In this document: positions 1 through 5,470 of the stretch, one piece after another
Layout: each line of letters begins with the position of its first letter
Numbering within the stretch: the stretch's first letter is position 1
Source of the DNA: Candidatus Nanopelagicales bacterium
Lineage (GTDB): Bacteria > Actinomycetota > Actinomycetes > S36-B12 > UBA5976
Reading direction: 5' to 3'
Assembly (NCBI GenBank): GCA_030831445.1
Contig: JAURLB010000043.1
Location: 1-5,470 of the forward strand
DNA length: 5,470 nt
Made by a program: the position numbers and the translations under genes
The notes under the pieces: model-generated
What the model was told of the DNA's origin: nothing
Databases searched by the model: none
The model's input: the letters and a program-made list of their open reading frames with translations, nothing else

Positions 1-321
1 CTGCCACTTCTTTTGCCAATCGCAGTCGTTGCACTACCGTCCTTAGATCTCATGCTTGCGGTCATTCGGCGTGTGAGGCGGGGACAGAGTCCATTTTCTC
101 CTGACAAGGAACATCTGCATCACAGGCTCTTACGCCGTGGTCATTCAATGCGCCGCTCCGTTCTTCTGATGTATGCATGGGCTGCACTCGTATCCTTTTC
201 CGTCGTTTCATTAACCTTCATTCCGCTTGCTCCAGCTACGGCACTCTTCTTGGTAGGGTTTATTATTCTGACAAATCGGATGCGACTTCCGAATCCTAAC
301 CACGATGAGGTGCTGAAGTGA
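1..321 (+). CDS. wecA: Polyprenyl-phosphate GlcNAc-1-phosphate transferase (WecA/Rfe/TagO family), C-terminal part; 5' end outside window
   Basis: The reading frame is open from base 1 and ends at TGA 319-321, giving the last 106 codons of a longer gene. The family moves a sugar-1-phosphate from a UDP-sugar onto undecaprenyl or decaprenyl phosphate at the cytoplasmic membrane face, the first step of cell-wall polymer or arabinogalactan-linker synthesis. The diagnostic piece is the cytoplasmic loop GQSPFSPDKEHLHHRLLRRG. Its HLHH motif (bases 112-123) matches the conserved histidine motif of WecA (HIHH in E. coli). A Pro-Ser-Leu-Asp motif ending a membrane helix precedes it, and two hydrophobic helices follow before a short polar tail. 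The gene overlaps the next one by 4 nt (GTGA), so the two are probably cotranscribed and translationally coupled. A wecA/rfe homologue directly before the atp operon is common in actinobacteria (Rv1302 in Mycobacterium tuberculosis). The TTG at 13 is not the true start. The exact sugar cannot be decided from this fragment. Confidence 0.88.
   Translation: MPLLLPIAVVALPSLDLMLAVIRRVRRGQSPFSPDKEHLHHRLLRRGHSMRRSVLLMYAWAALVSFSVVSLTFIPLAPATALFLVGFIILTNRMRLPNPNHDEVLK
307..310 (+). promoter_or_regulatory. Ribosome binding site (GAGG) for the AtpI-like gene
   Basis: GAGG lies 7 nt before the GTG at 318, inside the last codons of wecA. This spacing favours the GTG start, which overlaps the wecA stop, over the in-frame ATG at 342, which has no comparable purine-rich motif upstream. 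Confidence 0.55.
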
Positions 322-713
322 GCTCTGGCGTAGTTCTCCCAATGCGAAGAATTGTGTATTCGACCCTTGGCTTACTGCTTATCGCAGTAGCAATTGGGCT
401 TGCTGCTATTTTGCTTGATGCTGAACTTGGCTATGGACTTTTGCTAGGTTCAAGTCTCTCTACAGTGTTCTTTCTCATTACTGCTGTGGTTGCGCTTCGA
501 AGTGCGCACCTCACGGCAGAAAAGTTAGCCGCCCTGGTTCTTGGATCCTGGCTTCTGAAAATAATTGCTCTCATCGTTATCTTGGTTTGGTTACAGGACC
601 AGGATTTTTACAGTCGACCAGCGCTCTTTCTCGCACTCCTTCTGACAACAGCAATTACGCTTGTGGCAGATGCCATGATTACGTTGAAAACCCGGGTTCC
701 GTACGTGGAGTAA
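318..713 (+). CDS. AtpI-like four-helix membrane protein (ATP synthase protein I family, Rv1303-like position)
   Basis: This is a 131-residue, very hydrophobic protein with four predicted membrane helices at about residues 13-33, 39-60, 69-92 and 101-121. A short basic N-terminus and a basic C-terminus suggest that both ends face the cytoplasm. Length, topology and position between wecA and the ATP synthase genes match the actinobacterial 'ATP synthase protein I' (AtpI-like) genes, such as Rv1303 of M. tuberculosis. In other bacteria AtpI is a non-essential helper for c-ring assembly or stability and has been linked to Mg2+ handling. Whether this protein does the same is inference, because the family is poorly conserved in sequence. 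The GTG start at 318 is chosen because it has a well-spaced GAGG and overlaps the upstream TGA. An ATG start at 342 would remove eight residues and leave the helices intact. I leave the symbol empty because the call rests mainly on context and topology. Confidence 0.68.
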   Translation: MSSGVVLPMRRIVYSTLGLLLIAVAIGLAAILLDAELGYGLLLGSSLSTVFFLITAVVALRSAHLTAEKLAALVLGSWLLKIIALIVILVWLQDQDFYSRPALFLALLLTTAITLVADAMITLKTRVPYVE

Positions 714-750
714 AAACCCCCTCCCGAACTGCAGAAACTTGGGGTCTAGG

Positions 751-764
751 TATGCTTTGCCCGG
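751..764 (+). promoter_or_regulatory. Candidate -10 element for a leaderless or near-leaderless atpZ transcript
   Basis: The 51-nt gap between the AtpI-like gene and atpZ contains TATGCT at 751-756, which fits the TAnnnT form of actinobacterial housekeeping -10 elements. A start site 6-8 nt downstream would be at 763-765, on or next to the A of the atpZ ATG. No Shine-Dalgarno motif precedes that ATG, as expected for a leaderless message, a common arrangement in actinobacteria. No good -35 hexamer is visible 16-18 nt upstream. The call is tentative, and read-through from wecA is equally possible. Confidence 0.3.
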
Positions 765-1013
765 ATGAGCAATCAATCCAGCCCACCTGAAAACTTCCCT
801 CCAGATAGGCACAAAAAGTCTGGATATTCCTCAGGTGAATCGCAAGTGTGGTCCATCATTGGAACACTCGTTGCCGGCCCTGCAGTTTGGGGAATTGCTG
901 GATTGTTCGCGGATCGTTGGTTAGGTTTTGAACGAACTTTTACCGCGGTCGGCGTGATCGTTGGATTTCTGACGTCGCTCTACATTGTCTACATACGTTA
1001 TGGCAGGGGCTGA
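765..1013 (+). CDS. atpZ: AtpZ-type accessory protein of F1Fo-ATP synthase (ATPase_gene1 family)
   Basis: This is an 82-residue protein. It has a polar, proline-rich N-terminal tail of about 27 residues, then two membrane helices (about 29-49 and 58-77) joined by a short loop. The core 'GTLVAGPAVWGIAGLFADRWLG' region at about residues 33-54, followed by a second glycine-containing helix, has the layout of the AtpZ/ATPase_gene1 family: a GP-containing first helix, G...G..xD at its end, and G...G in the second. These proteins are encoded just ahead of atpB in many bacteria. In alkaliphilic Bacillus AtpZ and AtpI have been connected with Mg2+ or Ca2+ provision to the enzyme; elsewhere the role is unclear. 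The ATG at 765 lacks a ribosome binding site, so translation may be leaderless. The TGA at 1011-1013 lies 4 nt before the preferred atpB start, so the two genes are tightly coupled. Confidence 0.75.
   Translation: MSNQSSPPENFPPDRHKKSGYSSGESQVWSIIGTLVAGPAVWGIAGLFADRWLGFERTFTAVGVIVGFLTSLYIVYIRYGRG
1005..1009 (+). promoter_or_regulatory. Ribosome binding site (AGGGG) deciding the atpB start
   Basis: AGGGG sits 8 nt before the ATG at 1018, within the last codons of atpZ. The alternative in-frame starts, TTG 985 and ATG 1000, lack an upstream purine-rich motif and would extend the protein back into atpZ. ATG 1018 is therefore preferred, with ATG 1024 a less likely alternative. Confidence 0.6.
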
Positions 1014-1017
1014 ACAG

Positions 1018-1827
1018 ATGCGGATGAACACGACGTTCATTCCACTCAGTGGTGGAGAACCAGGGGAGTTCACTCCCCCTTCCATTGGAGAGTTTTTCCC
1101 TGGCGCATTGCTCTTTGAGGGCACACTTTTTGAGATGTCTCGAATTAATCTGATCATGGTTCTCATGACGACGGTGCTTTGTGTGTTCTTTATTACTGCA
1201 TTTCGCCGACCTGCGGTTGTACCACGTGGGGCGCAGAATTTTGGAGAAATGGCACTCGACTTTGTCCGAATTAATATTGCCGAAGAGGTCTTGGGACACC
1301 ACGGTCGCAAATACGTTGTGTATTTAGCGACCGTTTTCTTTATGTTGTTTGCATTCAATATTACAAGTGTGATTCCACCACTGCAGATTGCAGCGACTTC
1401 TGTGATTGCGCTACCGATGATCCTCGCGGTAATCACCTGGCTGATATTCAATGTCTCAGGTGTGAGGGCTCATGGCATTGTTCACTATCTCAAAGCGAAC
1501 CTTTTCCCACCAGGTGTGCCAAAGCCAATTTACTTGCTTGTCACTCCGATCGAATTTGTTTCGACGTTTTTGCTTCGACCGGTAACTCTGACGATTCGTC
1601 TGGTTGCGAACATGATGGCAGGACATCTGCTGCTTGTTCTCTTCTTCACCGCTACACAATTCCTGTTGCTTGAGGCAACAGGTGTCATCAAGATATTTGG
1701 CTTGGCTTCTTTCGCGATGGGGTTTGCCTCCACCGTGTTGGAGGTCGTAGTCTCATTCCTTCAGGCATACATCTTTACCCTGCTCACAGCGGTGTATATC
1801 CAAGGTGCACTTGCCGAGGAGCACTAA
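1018..1827 (+). CDS. atpB: F1Fo-ATP synthase subunit a (Fo proton channel)
   Basis: This 269-residue integral membrane subunit forms the two proton half-channels next to the c-ring. It opens with a polar N-terminus of about 40 residues. The first helix is at about 43-62, followed by further helices and the two long conserved C-terminal ones. The motif 'TIRLVANMMAGHLLL' carries the essential arginine R194, equivalent to E. coli aR210, which separates the half-channels. The last helix contains 'FLQAYIFTLLTAVYI', with Q249 matching E. coli aQ252. H203 and E242 sit where E. coli has E219 and H245, the well-known reciprocal swap seen in many bacteria and mitochondria. Length is normal. The start at 1018 is chosen from the AGGGG motif; a longer form from TTG 985 or ATG 1000 would overlap atpZ. 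The stop is TAA 1825-1827, 51 nt before atpE. Confidence 0.95.
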   Translation: MRMNTTFIPLSGGEPGEFTPPSIGEFFPGALLFEGTLFEMSRINLIMVLMTTVLCVFFITAFRRPAVVPRGAQNFGEMALDFVRINIAEEVLGHHGRKYVVYLATVFFMLFAFNITSVIPPLQIAATSVIALPMILAVITWLIFNVSGVRAHGIVHYLKANLFPPGVPKPIYLLVTPIEFVSTFLLRPVTLTIRLVANMMAGHLLLVLFFTATQFLLLEATGVIKIFGLASFAMGFASTVLEVVVSFLQAYIFTLLTAVYIQGALAEEH

Positions 1828-1838
1828 AACACAGACGA

Positions 1839-1858
1839 CGCTAAGGACAGACTTAGCG
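1839..1858 (+). other. Stem-loop in the atpB-atpE intergenic region
   Basis: CGCTAAG (1839-1845) and CTTAGCG (1852-1858) form a perfect 7-bp stem with a 6-nt loop. The stem ends 6 nt before the strong atpE ribosome binding site, which lies in an A-rich, probably unstructured stretch. No T-run follows, so it does not look like an intrinsic terminator. It could mark an mRNA processing or stabilising site that raises atpE yield, since c is needed in about 8-15 copies per complex. That function is inference. Confidence 0.5.
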
Positions 1859-1863
1859 CCTAA

Positions 1864-2112
<249 letters not shown>

Positions 2113-2132
2113 TAGAAACGGCACACACAACT

Positions 2133-2684
2133 ATGGCACTCTTGCAGGTAGTTACTGCGGCAACCGGTGATGGACCAATTTTGATTCCAGCACCTGCCGA
2201 TTTGATTTGGGGTTCAGTTTCATTCTTGATTCTGATTTTCTTGTTCTGGAAATACGTCTTTCCAAGATTCAATGAAATACTCAAAGAGCGAACCGAGAAA
2301 ATCGAAGGCGGGATTGTCCGCGCAGAACGGGCTCAGGCTGAAGCCGATCTTGCCTTGAAGAAATACACCGCGCAGATGGAAGAAGCACGAGCAGAAGCAT
2401 CAGCAATTCGTGCGAAAGCCGAGGAGCAGCGAAAAGCGATGTATGAAGAGGCAAAATCTGAGGCAAATCAATACAAAGAAGTCGAAAATCAGCGCTTTCA
2501 GGATCGGACAAAAGCAGAAATTTCACAAGCATCACTACAACTTCAGAAGGAAGTTGGTGCACTTGCACTTGAACTTGCAAGTCGCGTAGTCGGTGAATCG
2601 TTGAAAGATGATGCTCGTGCACGCTCTGTGATTGATCAATTTATAGCTGATTTAGAGAATCAAGCAAGTCAGGCTGGTAAGTAA
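2133..2684 (+). CDS. atpF: F1Fo-ATP synthase subunit b (peripheral stalk)
   Basis: This 183-residue stator subunit tethers subunit a in the membrane to delta and alpha on top of F1. A short N-terminal segment ends in 'PAPADLIWG', followed by a single membrane helix (about residues 24-43) and the 'KYVFPRF' junction typical of actinobacterial b. From about 47 to 175 the chain is almost entirely charged and alanine-rich, as expected for the long helical coiled-coil dimer. This is a stand-alone b of normal length, not the b-delta fusion (AtpFH) of mycobacteria. Nothing convincing serves as a ribosome binding site before ATG 2133, so translation probably depends on re-initiation after atpE. The TAA stop (2682-2684) abuts the atpH ATG directly (TAAATG), indicating tight translational coupling. 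Confidence 0.95.
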   Translation: MALLQVVTAATGDGPILIPAPADLIWGSVSFLILIFLFWKYVFPRFNEILKERTEKIEGGIVRAERAQAEADLALKKYTAQMEEARAEASAIRAKAEEQRKAMYEEAKSEANQYKEVENQRFQDRTKAEISQASLQLQKEVGALALELASRVVGESLKDDARARSVIDQFIADLENQASQAGK

Positions 2685-3491
2685 ATGCTTGGGACAAGTC
2701 GCGAATCACTGAAATCAATCATTACATCACTATCATCGGTGAAGATTGATGATTCAGTTGTCGAGACTTGTCGACAACTTTTCGATGTCTGTACGCTACT
2801 TGGTACAGATAAGGCACTGCGAAGTGCTCTCGCTGATTCTGGGCAAACCAAAGCATCTCGTAAAGATCTTGTTGAAGACCTATTCAAGGCGAAAGTTTCG
2901 CCACTTTCATTGACTGTGCTATCACAGGTGGCCACGAGCCGATGGTCAAGCGAAGGTGACATCAATGAAGGTCTTGAGGAACTCACAGCACGATTACTGT
3001 TGCTGACTTCACTACAGAAAGGTGAGCTTGACACTGTTGAGCAAGAACTTTTCCAAATCGCACGACTAGTTCAAACAAACTCCGAATTGCAAATGGCGTT
3101 GACGAATCCAGCGTTAGTGTCAGGTGTGAAATCAGCAGTGATGAATGATCTTTTAGCCAAACAAGTGAATTCAGCCACGCTGCTACTCGCTCAACATATT
3201 GTTGCCAATCTTCGCGAGCAGAGGGCTGATGCAGCATTTAGCAGAATGAGTGATATCGCCGCATCAATTCGAAACCGAACAGTTGCTGAGGTGAGAGTTG
3301 CCACTGAGCTCAGTGCAGATCAGACCACCAAACTCGCAGCAGTACTTAAACGACTTGCAGGTCAAGATGTAAGCCTCAACGTCATTATCGATCCGAACAT
3401 CATCGGTGGCGTGTCTGTGCGCCTAGGCGATGAAGTGTTCGACGGCAGTATCCACTCACGACTTGAACAAGCCCGCAGGGTGCTTGTCTAA
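2685..3491 (+). CDS. atpH: F1Fo-ATP synthase subunit delta, long actinobacterial form
   Basis: This 268-residue stator protein joins subunit b to the top of the alpha3beta3 head (OSCP/delta family). The C-terminal part is canonical: a helical domain from about 115, then '[18 protein letters not shown]'-like beta strands (here around '[11 protein letters not shown]') and a final 'SRLEQARR' helix. Compared with the roughly 177-residue E. coli protein it has an N-terminal extension of about 90 residues. Such extensions are usual in actinobacteria, and in mycobacteria the delta part is fused to a b-like segment. Residues 32-76 of the extension align without gaps to residues 122-166, suggesting a duplicated helical domain. 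ATG 2685 directly follows the atpF stop; there is only a weak purine stretch upstream, so translation is probably coupled. The early coding sequence contains two adjacent inverted repeats. It ends at TAA 3489-3491. Confidence 0.93.
   Translation: MLGTSRESLKSIITSLSSVKIDDSVVETCRQLFDVCTLLGTDKALRSALADSGQTKASRKDLVEDLFKAKVSPLSLTVLSQVATSRWSSEGDINEGLEELTARLLLLTSLQKGELDTVEQELFQIARLVQTNSELQMALTNPALVSGVKSAVMNDLLAKQVNSATLLLAQHIVANLREQRADAAFSRMSDIAASIRNRTVAEVRVATELSADQTTKLAAVLKRLAGQDVSLNVIIDPNIIGGVSVRLGDEVFDGSIHSRLEQARRVLV
2756..2809 (+). other. Two adjacent stem-loops inside the 5' part of atpH
   Basis: The first stem pairs 2756-2764 (AGTTGTCGA) with 2771-2779 (TCGACAACT): nine perfect pairs around a 6-nt loop, followed at once by TTT. 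The second pairs 2788-2794 (TCTGTAC) with 2803-2809 (GTACAGA): seven pairs around an 8-nt loop, extendable by a G-U and a U-A pair. Only 8 nt separate them. They lie in coding sequence about 70-125 nt after the atpH start. They may influence mRNA processing or translation rate; chance is not excluded. Confidence 0.4.
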
Positions 3492-3502
3492 CAACAGAAA
3501 GC

Positions 3503-3506
3503 AGGA
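3503..3506 (+). promoter_or_regulatory. Ribosome binding site (AGGA) deciding the atpA start
   Basis: AGGA within a purine-rich run lies 4 nt before ATG 3511, in the 19-nt gap after atpH. It supports 3511 as the start instead of the in-frame ATG at 3430, which lies inside atpH and would add 27 residues unlike any alpha-subunit N-terminus. Confidence 0.6.
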
Positions 3507-3510
3507 AATC

Positions 3511-5142
3511 ATGACGGAAATATCTATCCGCCCTGATGAGATTAGAGCGGCAATTGAAAAGAATGTCGCCTCAGTATCGCCAAGCACATCGCGCGATGAA
3601 GTTGGTCGCGTCATGGAAACAGGAGACGGCATCGCTCGCGTGGAGGGTTTGCATTCAGCGATGACCAACGAGCTCTTGGAGTTCGAAGGTGGGCTCAGAG
3701 GATTGGCACTCAACCTTGATGTCAAAGAAATCGGTGTTGTGTTGCTTGGCGATGGTGCAAAAATCGAGGAAGGTCAAACCGTTCGCCGCACCGGAGAAAT
3801 TTTGTCAGTTCCCGTAGGTGATGGCTTTTTGGGTCGAGTGGTTGATCCACTTGGTAATCCAATTGATGGACTCGGTCCAATCAAAGCGGAAACCACCCGT
3901 GCACTTGAACTGCAGGCACCTTCAGTTGTTCAGCGCCAACCGGTGAAAGAACCACTGCTTACTGGTATTAAAGCAATCGATGCAATGACTGCAATTGGTA
4001 GAGGCCAGCGTCAGCTCATCATTGGTGACCGTCAGACTGGAAAGACTGCAGTTGCAATCGACACTATCATCAATCAAAAATCCAACTGGGCGACTGGAGA
4101 TCCAAAGAAGCAAGTGAAATGTATTTATGTTGCGATTGGTCAAAAGGGTTCAACCATTGCATCTGTGAAATCAGCACTTGAAGAAAACGGCGCAATGGAA
4201 TACACCACCATTGTCGCAGCACCTGCTTCTGATCCTGCTGGCTTTAAGTACCTTGCTCCATACACTGGCTCTGCAATTGGACAGCACTGGATGTATAACG
4301 GTCAGCACGTTTTGATTGTGTTTGATGATCTTTCAAAGCAAGCCGAGGCATATCGTGCGGTGTCGCTCCTCCTACGTCGTCCGCCAGGGCGCGAGGCATA
4401 TCCTGGAGACGTTTTCTATCTACACAGCCGTCTACTTGAGCGTTGTGCAAAGTTGAGCGATGAACTTGGTGGTGGATCAATGACTGGACTTCCTATCATT
4501 GAAACCAAAGCCAATGACGTATCGGCCTACATTCCAACAAACGTTATTTCGATTACAGATGGTCAATGCTTCCTAGAGTCCGATCTCTTCAACTCAGGAG
4601 TTCGTCCCGCTATCAACGTGGGTATCTCAGTATCCCGCGTTGGTGGTTCAGCACAGACGAAGTCAATGAAACGAGTTGCTGGCCGTCTTCGTTTGGATTT
4701 GGCGCAGTATCGTGAACTTGAAGCCTTTGCGGCGTTTGGTTCTGACTTGGATGCGGCATCCAAGGCACAGCTCGATCGAGGTTCGCGTTTGGTTGAACTT
4801 TTGAAGCAAGCGCAATACACGCCATTCAAACTTGAAGATGAAGTTATCTCAGTCTGGGCTGGAACCACAGGACAGTTAGACGAAGTTCCAGTGGAAGATA
4901 TCCGAAAGTTTGAACGCGACTTCTTGGACTATGCACATCGGGAAGCCGCAAGTGTTGTCAAAGAACTGACTGAAACCAATGTCCTAAGTGATGAAATCGT
5001 TGCAGTCTTGGAAAAGACCATCAAGGAGTTCAAGAAGACATTCACAACTTCAAGTGGCAAACTGCTCATTAATGATGAGCCAGTTGAAGCACTTGAAGCA
5101 AGTGACATTGATCCCACCAAAATAACCAAGGTAGTGAGGTAG
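3511..5142 (+). CDS. atpA: F1Fo-ATP synthase subunit alpha
   Basis: This 543-residue subunit forms the non-catalytic nucleotide-binding sites of the alpha3beta3 head. The N-terminus '[15 protein letters not shown]' binds delta. A beta-barrel domain (about 28-95) contains '[10 protein letters not shown]'. Walker A is GDRQTGKT at 172-179, with K178. Walker B is in '[10 protein letters not shown]', D272 and D273. The family signature '[11 protein letters not shown]' ends at R376, the arginine that reaches into the neighbouring catalytic beta site, at the same number as in E. coli. A helical C-terminal domain follows. The protein is about 30 residues longer than E. coli alpha (513). The extra tail (about 520-543) is acidic, then basic, resembling the actinobacterial extension that in mycobacteria suppresses ATP hydrolysis; that role here is inference. 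The start at 3511 is set by the AGGA motif and family length. The gene ends in TAG followed immediately by a second in-frame TAG, 10 nt before atpG. Confidence 0.97.
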   Translation: MTEISIRPDEIRAAIEKNVASVSPSTSRDEVGRVMETGDGIARVEGLHSAMTNELLEFEGGLRGLALNLDVKEIGVVLLGDGAKIEEGQTVRRTGEILSVPVGDGFLGRVVDPLGNPIDGLGPIKAETTRALELQAPSVVQRQPVKEPLLTGIKAIDAMTAIGRGQRQLIIGDRQTGKTAVAIDTIINQKSNWATGDPKKQVKCIYVAIGQKGSTIASVKSALEENGAMEYTTIVAAPASDPAGFKYLAPYTGSAIGQHWMYNGQHVLIVFDDLSKQAEAYRAVSLLLRRPPGREAYPGDVFYLHSRLLERCAKLSDELGGGSMTGLPIIETKANDVSAYIPTNVISITDGQCFLESDLFNSGVRPAINVGISVSRVGGSAQTKSMKRVAGRLRLDLAQYRELEAFAAFGSDLDAASKAQLDRGSRLVELLKQAQYTPFKLEDEVISVWAGTTGQLDEVPVEDIRKFERDFLDYAHREAASVVKELTETNVLSDEIVAVLEKTIKEFKKTFTTSSGKLLINDEPVEALEASDIDPTKITKVVR

Positions 5143-5152
5143 TAGGTCAGCC

Positions 5153-5470
5153 ATGGGTGCACAACTTCGAGTCTTTCGCGGACGAATTAGGTCCGTCAAG
5201 GCAACTAAGAAGATTACAAAGGCAATGGAACTTATTGCTTCATCTCGTATTGTCAAAGCACAACAACGAGTAGAAGCATCCCTTCCTTACACCCGTGCAT
5301 TGGTGTCTGCTGTGAGTGCTGCTGCATCACATGCAGCAAGCACTGATCATCCACTCACAAGTCAACCTGCGAAATCCGTTCGAGCAGCAGTGTGTTTGAT
5401 TACTGCAGATCGCGGTTTGGCTGGAGGTTATTCATCGAATGCAATCCGCGAGGCCGAAGCCCTACAAGGA
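5153..5470 (+). CDS. atpG: F1Fo-ATP synthase subunit gamma, N-terminal part; 3' end outside window
   Basis: The frame is open from ATG 5153 to the last base: 106 codons of a protein usually near 290-310 residues. Gamma is the central rotor shaft linking the c-ring to catalytic sites. The first 45 residues form the long N-terminal helix of the coiled coil, with the conserved stretch '[20 protein letters not shown]' (about 11-30). The Rossmann-like domain begins with '[19 protein letters not shown]', matching the family's DRGLCGG motif with Ala in place of Cys. An AGG embedded in the double TAG stop of atpA (5144-5146) lies 6 nt before the ATG and can act as ribosome binding site, coupling gamma synthesis to alpha. 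The true stop is not visible. Confidence 0.95.
   Translation, partial: MGAQLRVFRGRIRSVKATKKITKAMELIASSRIVKAQQRVEASLPYTRALVSAVSAAASHAASTDHPLTSQPAKSVRAAVCLITADRGLAGGYSSNAIREAEALQG

Noticed and set aside
716..745. ACCCC ... GGGGT inverted repeat after the AtpI-like gene, considered as a terminator.
   Set aside because: Only five pairs with a 20-nt loop, and no T-run follows. It is too weak to call a terminator.
587..790. A small + strand frame bridging the AtpI-like gene end and the atpZ start.
   Set aside because: It overlaps both genes in another frame, and its product is low-complexity with no family resemblance. Nothing suggests translation.
921..1451. A 176-codon open frame on the minus strand opposite atpB.
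   Set aside because: It is antisense to a clearly conserved subunit a gene, has no recognisable motifs and no sensible context. It reflects codon bias of the sense gene.
2561..2582. ACTTGCA/TGCAAGT inverted repeat in atpF.
   Set aside because: It arises from repeated similar codons for the Ala-Leu-Ala-Leu-Glu-Leu-Ala stretch in the coiled coil, so the pairing is most likely incidental.
2133..3491. A b-delta fusion (AtpFH) as in mycobacteria.
   Set aside because: atpF ends at a clear TAA directly before the atpH ATG in a different translation start. Both products are complete separate subunits.
3430..3510. An upstream extension of atpA from ATG 3430.
   Set aside because: The extra 27 residues lie in the atpH coding region, do not resemble alpha N-termini, and the ATG lacks the AGGA motif present before 3511.

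Overview
This window carries the 5' two-thirds of a bacterial F1Fo-ATP synthase (atp) operon, all on the + strand. Just upstream is the 3' end of a wecA/rfe-type polyprenyl-phosphate sugar-1-phosphate transferase gene. The source looks like an actinobacterium. Four signs support this: (i) the gene order wecA/rfe, small AtpI-like membrane protein, atpB-E-F-H-A-G; (ii) a long delta subunit of 268 residues, versus about 180 in most bacteria; (iii) an alpha subunit with the short acidic-then-basic C-terminal tail seen in actinobacteria; and (iv) alpha, b and c sequences that read like actinobacterial ones. Base composition is intermediate (roughly 45-50% G+C by eye). That is low for the phylum and fits small-genome aquatic lineages such as freshwater Nanopelagicales (acI), but this placement is inference.

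Layout: 1-321 is the WecA C-terminus; 318-713 an AtpI-like four-helix membrane protein, joined to wecA by a 4-nt GTGA overlap; 714-764 a short gap with a possible promoter; 765-1013 atpZ; 1018-1827 atpB (a); 1828-1878 a gap with a 7-bp hairpin; 1879-2112 atpE (c); 2133-2684 atpF (b); 2685-3491 atpH (delta); 3511-5142 atpA (alpha); and 5153 to the window end is the N-terminal part of atpG (gamma). The remaining genes expected in such an operon, atpD and atpC, would lie beyond the right edge. There is no gene-free stretch longer than 51 nt, and no RNA genes, mobile elements, CRISPR arrays or repeats of note.

Together a, c and b make the membrane proton-translocating Fo sector. Alpha, gamma and delta, with the unseen beta and epsilon, make the catalytic F1 and the stator. 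AtpI-like and AtpZ proteins are accessory factors associated with assembly or Mg2+ handling in other bacteria. Key residues are intact: a-R194, c-E63, the alpha Walker A and B motifs and alpha-R376, so the enzyme should be functional and proton-coupled.

I do not see a previously undescribed system. Points worth a second look are a probable internal duplication in delta, two adjacent stem-loops early in atpH, a hairpin just before the atpE ribosome binding site, a candidate leaderless start at atpZ, and tandem TAG TAG stops on atpE and atpA.
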